Positions 43,505 to 48,536 of a stretch of 48,536 bases of DNA are shown here, one piece after another. The notes beneath the pieces are model-generated. The model was not told where the DNA came from. It saw only the letters and a program-made list of their open reading frames with translations, and did not search any database. This DNA comes from Clostridia bacterium (GTDB lineage Bacteria > Bacillota > Clostridia > Acetivibrionales > JAFADI01), in contig JAOAAU010000066.1 in the NCBI GenBank assembly GCA_026418695.1, positions 1 to 48,536 of the forward strand, given 5' to 3'. Made by a program: the position numbers and the translations under genes. Position 1 is the stretch's first letter; every line of letters begins with the position of its first letter.

Positions 43505-44032
43505 ATGAAAGAAGATATCGCTGCAACTCAACAGGCTGATATTCAGAATGATGAGGGGCATGTTACTGAGAAGGTAGAAAAGAAAGAGGTTGTACTGCCT
43601 AAAACTGTTGAGGAACTCCAAGCCTTGCTTCAAAGCGAAACAGACAAGAGAGTTACTCAGGCACTTAAGACGGCTCAAGAAAAATGGCATCAGAAAATGA
43701 TGCAAAAGCTCGAGGCGGAAAGGAAAGAAGCTGAACGGCTGGCCAAGTTGGCTACCGAACAGCGGGAACGGGAGGTTCTTGAAGAATACAAGAGAAAGAT
43801 TGAAGAAAAAGAAAGGGCCTTGGTAAAAAAGGAACTTGAGATCAGCACCATCAATCATCTTGTTGAAAAGAGGCTTCCCATAGAATTCAAAGACTTTATC
43901 CTTGATAAGGATGAAGAAACTACGTTAAAAAGGCTGGAGAAATTCTGCAAGGTGTGGGAGATAAAACTCGAGGAAGCAGTTAGGACTGTGAGCTCTGAAA
44001 ACTTGACCTCCTGCGCTGAAAAAACTATTTAA
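43505..44032 (+). CDS. DUF4355/phage scaffold-like coiled-coil protein
   Basis: A 175-residue acidic coiled-coil protein (residues about 40-130, EKWHQKMMQKLEAERKEAER and onwards) with the C-terminal ending TINHLVEKRLPIEFKDFILD, which matches DUF4355-type capsid scaffold proteins. Normally the major capsid gene follows, but here the next gene is a tail terminator after 18 nt. Either capsid genes were deleted or this protein has a different role. The ATG at 43505 follows GGAGGAG with 7-8 nt. Confidence 0.75.
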   Translation: MKEDIAATQQADIQNDEGHVTEKVEKKEVVLPKTVEELQALLQSETDKRVTQALKTAQEKWHQKMMQKLEAERKEAERLAKLATEQREREVLEEYKRKIEEKERALVKKELEISTINHLVEKRLPIEFKDFILDKDEETTLKRLEKFCKVWEIKLEEAVRTVSSENLTSCAEKTI

Positions 44033-44050
44033 GCAGAAGGAGGAATGATC

Positions 44051-44491
44051 ATGATAACAGCAAGCAGTATTGCTGACTTCATCAAGCAGATGATTTGCTT
44101 GAGATACCCAACTTGTCAGATGTACCTGCACAATGTACCCGGTAGTGCTGCAAGACCTTATTTTCAAATTCATCTGGATTTTGACAGGTCAGAAGACAGC
44201 AACCGTTTTCTAACAAGTGAAACAACTGCATTGAGCATTACCTATTTTCCTCCTTTAGAAGGAGAAATTCCCTTAGGATTGGAGCCTTTCAGTGTTTATG
44301 ACTCTATTAAGGGAGTGTTCAGAAAAGGGTTTCTCAAAGTGGGGGATCGCTCTTTAAAGGTAGCTCTGATCAGAGGCGGGAAGAAAGACAATGAAATATT
44401 TGTTATCGTCAAGTTCGTATTTGATGAGGAAAGGCCATTGGATGAAATGGCTTATGAAGCGATTGGTGAAGTAAATTTAAAAAATAATTAG
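44051..44491 (+). CDS. Phage tail terminator-like protein
   Basis: The 146-residue protein starts MITASSIADFIKQMICLRYP (AAGGAGG 7 nt upstream of the ATG at 44051). Its small alpha/beta pattern (YFQIHLDFDR, TALSITYFPP, VALIRGGKKDNEIFVIVKF) and its position just before the sheath gene match DUF6838-type tail completion/terminator proteins in clostridial phages and tailocins. The family assignment rests on position and overall look. It is 11 nt before the sheath gene. Confidence 0.7.
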   Translation: MITASSIADFIKQMICLRYPTCQMYLHNVPGSAARPYFQIHLDFDRSEDSNRFLTSETTALSITYFPPLEGEIPLGLEPFSVYDSIKGVFRKGFLKVGDRSLKVALIRGGKKDNEIFVIVKFVFDEERPLDEMAYEAIGEVNLKNN

Positions 44492-44502
44492 GAGGTTGAA
44501 GT

Positions 44503-45585
44503 ATGTCATTTGGATTACCACAAATACTGATATCATTTAAAAGTAAAGCTGCTTCTGCTATTAACAGAGGAAGCAGAGGAATCGTGGCACTTGTTTTAAA
44601 AGATGCATCCGTAAGTACAGGAGTATCTGTAAAGGAAGTAAACGATATTACTCAGATCCCTGCCGGGCTTACTGCAGGCAACAAGGATTATATTGAGAAG
44701 GCACTCATTGGTGGGGCTAAACCGCCGAAAAAGGTCATCACCCTCACATTACCGGCTGCAGCGGCTAACTACAATAGTGCATTAAATGAGCTGGAAACCA
44801 GGAAATTTGATTATCTTGCAATTCCAGGGATCACTGCTGCAGATGCAGCAACCATTGCAAACTGGGTAAAGACACAGAGAGACACGAAAGATATCAAGGT
44901 TAAAGCTGTATTACCTGATACGGGAGCGGATCATGAAGGAATCATTAACTTCACGACAACAAATATTGAAGTTGGTGGTAAGACTTATACAGCTTCCGAA
45001 TATTGCGCAAGAATTGCAGGACTCCTGGCGGGCACTCCGCTTAATATTTCTGCAACTTTTTGGCCGCTGCCGGAGGTTGTCAATGTCCCAAGGATGACAA
45101 GGGATGATTATGATGCTGCGATTGCCGCCGGAAAATTCGTTCTTTATCATGATGGTGAGAAGGTGAAGGTTGCCAGAGCAGTAAACAGTCTTGTGACAAC
45201 GACTGCCGATAAGGGAGAGGACTTCAAGAAGATTAAGATTGTTGACATCATGGACTTGAGACATGACGATATCAAGAATACGATTGAAGATTCTTATATT
45301 GGAAAATATCCTAACAGCTATGACAACAAGCTTTTACTTGTTTCGGCCATCAAGGCGTTTGACGAAGGTCTTGAAAAAGACGGACTATTGGATCCGGCTT
45401 TTAATAACAATACAGGAATCGATGTTGTCACACAGAAAACCTATCTTGAGGGCTTAGGGGTAAGCACTTCAGGGATGAATGAACAGCAGATCAAGGAAGC
45501 CAATACCCATGACAAGGTCTTCCTGCTCAGCAATATCAAAATCCTCGATGCAATTGAGGACTTCAAGCTCACTACAATCATATAA
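44503..45585 (+). CDS. Contractile tail sheath protein (XkdK-like)
   Basis: The 360-residue protein resembles PBSX XkdK and clostridial sheaths: MSFGLPQILISFKSKAASAI at the N-terminus, ASEYCARIAGLLAGTPLNIS in the middle and the conserved PGI and DNKLLLVSAIKAF segments. The sheath marks a contractile (myovirus or R-type) tail. AGGAGG precedes the ATG. The next gene encodes the inner tube. Confidence 0.9.
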   Translation: MSFGLPQILISFKSKAASAINRGSRGIVALVLKDASVSTGVSVKEVNDITQIPAGLTAGNKDYIEKALIGGAKPPKKVITLTLPAAAANYNSALNELETRKFDYLAIPGITAADAATIANWVKTQRDTKDIKVKAVLPDTGADHEGIINFTTTNIEVGGKTYTASEYCARIAGLLAGTPLNISATFWPLPEVVNVPRMTRDDYDAAIAAGKFVLYHDGEKVKVARAVNSLVTTTADKGEDFKKIKIVDIMDLRHDDIKNTIEDSYIGKYPNSYDNKLLLVSAIKAFDEGLEKDGLLDPAFNNNTGIDVVTQKTYLEGLGVSTSGMNEQQIKEANTHDKVFLLSNIKILDAIEDFKLTTII

Positions 45586-45599
45586 GGAGGTCGGTATAG

Positions 45600-46031
45600 A
45601 TGGCAATGGAAGCAAAAAGAGTGATTAACGGTACGTATGGTGAAGTTTGGCTGGATGATGTGCAGGTACTGGAAGCTTACGGACTGCAAGCAAAAATTGA
45701 AAAAAAGAAGGAAGAACTGAGTATCTGCGGCAAGCCTGGTACAGAGACAAAGATGATCGGTTTTACCGGGAAGGGTACACTGAAAATCAGAAAAGTCAAT
45801 TCGAGAATGGGCAAACTGATGACTGAAAGCTTGAGGAAGGGTAAAGATGTACGTTTCCAGGTGATCAGCAAGCTTGCTGATCCGGACAGCTACGGTGCGG
45901 AAAGAATTCTTATCAAGAATGTGTCTTTTGATGACCTTACCCTTGCAGACTGGGAGGCAGCAAAGGCAGGAGCGGTGGACGTTCCTTTCACTTTCTCGGA
46001 TTTTGAGTACATGGATGCCATTGAGGCATAA
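45600..46031 (+). CDS. Tail tube protein (XkdM-like)
   Basis: The 143-residue protein (MAMEAKRVINGTYGEVWLDD) has the beta-rich pattern of the DUF2001/XkdM tube family, including KIRKVNSRMGKLM and the DLTLADWEAAKAGAVDVPFTF ending split into strands. It would polymerise inside the sheath. GGAGG lies 8 nt before the ATG. Cotranscribed with the sheath. Confidence 0.88.
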   Translation: MAMEAKRVINGTYGEVWLDDVQVLEAYGLQAKIEKKKEELSICGKPGTETKMIGFTGKGTLKIRKVNSRMGKLMTESLRKGKDVRFQVISKLADPDSYGAERILIKNVSFDDLTLADWEAAKAGAVDVPFTFSDFEYMDAIEA

Positions 46032-46146
46032 AAATTATTGTGAAGACAGCGGGGATTTGATCCCCGCTGATATTCAAACAAGGATAAGTGACACTTCTTG
46101 TGAAATCAGAAGTGTCACGTTTTTTAAAAAAGGAGGAGTTATAATT

Positions 46147-46551
46147 ATGAACCTTACAGAAATGTTATTGTCCAATGATATCAACGAATTCAAGATGCCT
46201 GAAAAAGAACTGGAAATAAAGAGGTTGAGTGAGCTGTATAAGCAACCTTTCATTATCACTTTCCGTGCAATCAAGCCTGATGAAGAGGAAGAAATCCAAA
46301 GGGACTGCATGACCATAACGAAAGACGGTGTGGATATAGATTCATCCAAAATGAAGTACCTGACAGCGGGGAAATGCCTGATGAATCCGGATATCAGAAA
46401 CAAAGAACTGCAGAAGAAATTCAATGCAGCCAACTACATGGAGCTTCTGAAGAAATTATTCCTGATCGGGGAAGTAACCGCAATCTATGAGCAGATTCAG
46501 GAAATCAGCGGATATGGGAAGGACAAGGTGGAAGAAGTAAAAAACTCATAA
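46147..46551 (+). CDS. Tail assembly chaperone, zero-frame product (XkdN-like)
   Basis: The 134-residue protein starts MNLTEMLLSNDINEFKMPEK, with AAAGGAGGAG before the ATG at 46147. It is XkdN-like and sits between tube and tape measure, as expected for the gpG-type chaperone. The end of the gene reads GTA AAA AAC TCA TAA, which contains the slippery heptamer A-AAA-AAC at 46539-46545. A -1 slip leads into the open frame ending at 46751. Confidence 0.88.
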   Translation: MNLTEMLLSNDINEFKMPEKELEIKRLSELYKQPFIITFRAIKPDEEEEIQRDCMTITKDGVDIDSSKMKYLTAGKCLMNPDIRNKELQKKFNAANYMELLKKLFLIGEVTAIYEQIQEISGYGKDKVEEVKNS

Positions 46552-46751
46552 GCAGGGATAGGATGACCTATCTCTGCTACAGGAACTGGCAGAAGGGCAT
46601 ACTGCCGGGAGTGACCCGGAATCTGCCTGCAGGGGAGAAAATAGTGATTGAAGCGTTTATTTACTTTGAGGATGAACAGAAGGGAAAGGCAATGAGGGAG
46701 ATTGGCGAGTCGGGAATGTCGTGCCCTTATGTGCTGCTGAATTTATTATGA
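46545..46751 (+). CDS. -1 frameshift extension of the tail assembly chaperone
   Basis: After the AAAAAAC site the -1 frame is open from 46545 to a TGA at 46749-46751 and passes through the MTYLCYRNWQKGILPGVTRN segment. The slip would give a fused protein of about 201 residues, corresponding to the gpGT form in lambda-like and PBSX-like tails. Separate initiation at the ATG at 46563 lacks a ribosome site. Confidence 0.75.
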   Translation, partial: LISRDRMTYLCYRNWQKGILPGVTRNLPAGEKIVIEAFIYFEDEQKGKAMREIGESGMSCPYVLLNLL

Positions 46752-46764
46752 AAGGGGTGGTGGA

Positions 46765-48536
46765 ATGCAACAGGATTTGGCGATAAACAGAAATATGAAT
46801 ATTGCTATGAGCTTCGCACAAAAAAGTTCGGTATGGGATACTGTAAACCTTCAGAAATTTATGGAGGATAAAGGATTCAGACCTGCGATGGATATTGCAA
46901 GAAATGCTAGTCTGGAGGCCAGTAGCTTCCACAAAAAAATGCTGGCACACTTGAATAATGAGCTTAAAATGAAGATGGATATATTAGGGCAGATATTAAA
47001 GACTTTAAAGGAACTACTAAAAAAAGTTGGTACAAATGCTTTTATAAGAAGTGAAAAGCATATTCATATTAAGGAATTTAAAAAGGTAATTATTATAAAA
47101 GAAAAGACTTCTTTTCAAAAATTTCTTATCCAAAGATACTTTGCTATAAGAGAATACTACTATAAAGAGGCTAATGGGGCAAAGAAGGATGATGGAAAAA
47201 ATGACAAGGAAAGCTGGTTAAGTAAGTTAATATACAAGGCTCTTGAGACGATAGTAAGTGAGACTGTAAAAGCTATATTTGGAAAATTAGCAAAGCCAGG
47301 GATTGAATCTCTTATAGATAAAATACTTGGTAAATTTAAATCAAAAAAAGGATCAGGTAGCTTTGAAGCTGGGAAAAATATATTTGAAAAGCCATGGAAT
47401 GCTATAAAAATTGGAAAAAAAGGGGCTGAGATGAGCAAAGCGCTTAGAATAGGTGGGCGTATGGGAAGAGTTATCCCAGTTGCGGGAATTGCGCTTGGAC
47501 TGCTTGGATCTGGAATGGAAATCGCAAATGCAACACCAAAAATGAGAGGTCGAGTTATCGCGGGTGAAGCTGGTGGATGGTTAGGTGGATTTGCAGGAGG
47601 GGCACTAACCGGAGCAGCTGCCGGAGCAGCGTTTGGTGGAGTTGGGGCAATACCGGGCGCGATTATTGGGGGAATTGCAGGTTCAATAGGTGGAGAAAAG
47701 CTTGGCAAATGGGTATATAACCAGAAAGATAAAGTTATTAAGGGTGTGAAAGATTTAAGTGGGGTAGTGAGAACTTTAACTAATTCATTTTTTGGATGGA
47801 TAAAAAACGTTTTTTCTTCAGTTGGACTATGGATAACAAATAATTGGAAGAAGGTCGTAACAACTATCCTTTTGCTTATGGGACCAATCGGATGGGGAAT
47901 TATGGTATTAATTGCGCTTATAAGGACTAATTGGAATAGTATTAAAGAAACAACATTAGCTATTTGGAATTCGATCTCAACTTTTTTTGCGAATCTTTGG
48001 AATGGAATTAAAGACACAGCCCAAAGCTGCTGGAACTGGATTGGGGAGATAATTAATGGTGTAAGCAAGGGGATTGAAGGGGCGTGGAATGTAGTTTTTA
48101 ACTGGTTTAGTGACAAGTTTACTTGGGTAAAGGGCTTGATCAGTGAGATCCTCAATAATCCTGTCTTTGAATTTATTTCAGGTGGGGTTAAAGGGGCTGT
48201 CGATATTGCAGGAAAAGGCTTAAATATAATTGGAAGTGGAATTGATAAAGGAATTACAAATATCTCAAACCTGGTATTTGGTAAAGATACTCCCCCCGAG
48301 CATTCGACTGGCCTTTCCTACGTCCCATTTGATGGCTACATTGCTGAACTGCATAAGGGCGAACGTGTTATGACTGCTTCTGAGAACCGAGCATACAGCA
48401 ATCCAAGACGTGAATACAAGAGTAAAGGAGCCAACGGCAGCGGTAATACCTTCAACATTACGATCAACGGTGTGAACAAGTCGACCAGCGAAATCATCAA
48501 TGACCTGGTAACCAAGATTTCTGAAGCAGTTAACAC
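46765..48536 (+). CDS. Tape measure protein, N-terminal 590 residues (runs off right edge)
   Basis: The frame starting MQQDLAINRNMNIAMSFAQK at 46765 (GGGGTGG upstream) is open to the window end. It has a helical start, a hydrophobic glycine-zipper region (about residues 245-310, GWLGGFAGGALTGAAAGAAF) and Trp/Asn repeats (NWNSIKETTLAIWNS, NLWNGIKDTAQSCWNWIG). Near the end comes the typical tape measure C-terminal segment SYVPFDGYIAELHKGERVM. Tape measure proteins set tail length, at roughly 0.15 nm per residue. Codon use in about 46980-48150 is A/T-rich and differs from both ends. Confidence 0.85.
   Translation, partial: MQQDLAINRNMNIAMSFAQKSSVWDTVNLQKFMEDKGFRPAMDIARNASLEASSFHKKMLAHLNNELKMKMDILGQILKTLKELLKKVGTNAFIRSEKHIHIKEFKKVIIIKEKTSFQKFLIQRYFAIREYYYKEANGAKKDDGKNDKESWLSKLIYKALETIVSETVKAIFGKLAKPGIESLIDKILGKFKSKKGSGSFEAGKNIFEKPWNAIKIGKKGAEMSKALRIGGRMGRVIPVAGIALGLLGSGMEIANATPKMRGRVIAGEAGGWLGGFAGGALTGAAAGAAFGGVGAIPGAIIGGIAGSIGGEKLGKWVYNQKDKVIKGVKDLSGVVRTLTNSFFGWIKNVFSSVGLWITNNWKKVVTTILLLMGPIGWGIMVLIALIRTNWNSIKETTLAIWNSISTFFANLWNGIKDTAQSCWNWIGEIINGVSKGIEGAWNVVFNWFSDKFTWVKGLISEILNNPVFEFISGGVKGAVDIAGKGLNIIGSGIDKGITNISNLVFGKDTPPEHSTGLSYVPFDGYIAELHKGERVMTASENRAYSNPRREYKSKGANGSGNTFNITINGVNKSTSEIINDLVTKISEAVN

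Noticed and set aside
47160-48155. A 331-codon minus-strand frame
   Set aside because: It is the antisense of the tape measure gene. Its Pro-rich sequence is the mirror of Gly-rich codons.

Overview
The window looks like a chromosomal segment of an anaerobic, spore-forming clostridium (Bacillota, class Clostridia). This is inferred from strong Shine-Dalgarno sites, frequent TTG and GTG starts, sporulation and germination genes (Spo0E-type phosphatase, SleB, GerMN lipoprotein), a T-box leader, a c-di-AMP riboswitch, class II GalT and the carD / PIN-TRAM / ispD / proS neighbourhood. There is no rRNA or tRNA gene and no CRISPR array.

Layout. 1-372: end of an unidentified clostridial gene. 0.5-5.6 kb: an AraC-type regulator divergent from galT-galK-galE (Leloir pathway). 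5.7-12.4 kb: an unknown gene, then carD, a PIN/TRAM membrane protein, ispD, a Spo0E-like peptide, an inverted and divergent ispF-like gene, and proS behind a T-box. 12.5-19.1 kb: an SH3-CAP secreted protein, an RluA-type pseudouridine synthase, a nucleotidyltransferase-mutase fusion, a small stress-type protein, and a c-di-AMP riboswitch ahead of a secreted peptidoglycan-binding protein. 19.2-25.7 kb: a MITE-like element, ridA, a methyltransferase, uvsE, three very small genes, a Crp/Fnr regulator and tex. 25.7-29.3 kb: a GntR/DUF1648-DUF5808 operon with a perfect operator palindrome, a membrane protein behind a folded leader, and sleB. 29.6-32.0 kb: a minus-strand group of small genes, three of which carry paired 12-14-residue hydrophobic modules. 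32.1-40.6 kb: a redox region with a thioredoxin-thioredoxin reductase fusion, a second reductase without an NADPH motif, a YkuK protein, a diguanylate cyclase, a four-module CoA-disulfide reductase fusion, an ArsR regulator and a GerMN lipoprotein.

40.76 kb to the right edge: a contractile phage-tail locus. It has a self-cleaving LexA/CI-type repressor, two paralogous ArpU/sigma-like regulators, a scaffold-like protein, tail terminator, sheath, tube, a tail assembly chaperone with an AAAAAAC frameshift site, and a tape measure gene cut by the window end. Portal, terminase and capsid genes are absent from the place where they would normally lie, so it may be an R-type tailocin (diffocin-like) rather than an intact prophage.

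The most unusual signal is a pair of matching elements, GGAC-N18-TGCTAGAAT[TC]TAAAATG, one just after each ArpU-like gene. Each is followed by a strong hairpin before the next gene. This suggests a two-step regulatory relay of the tail operon, possibly with attenuation or antitermination.
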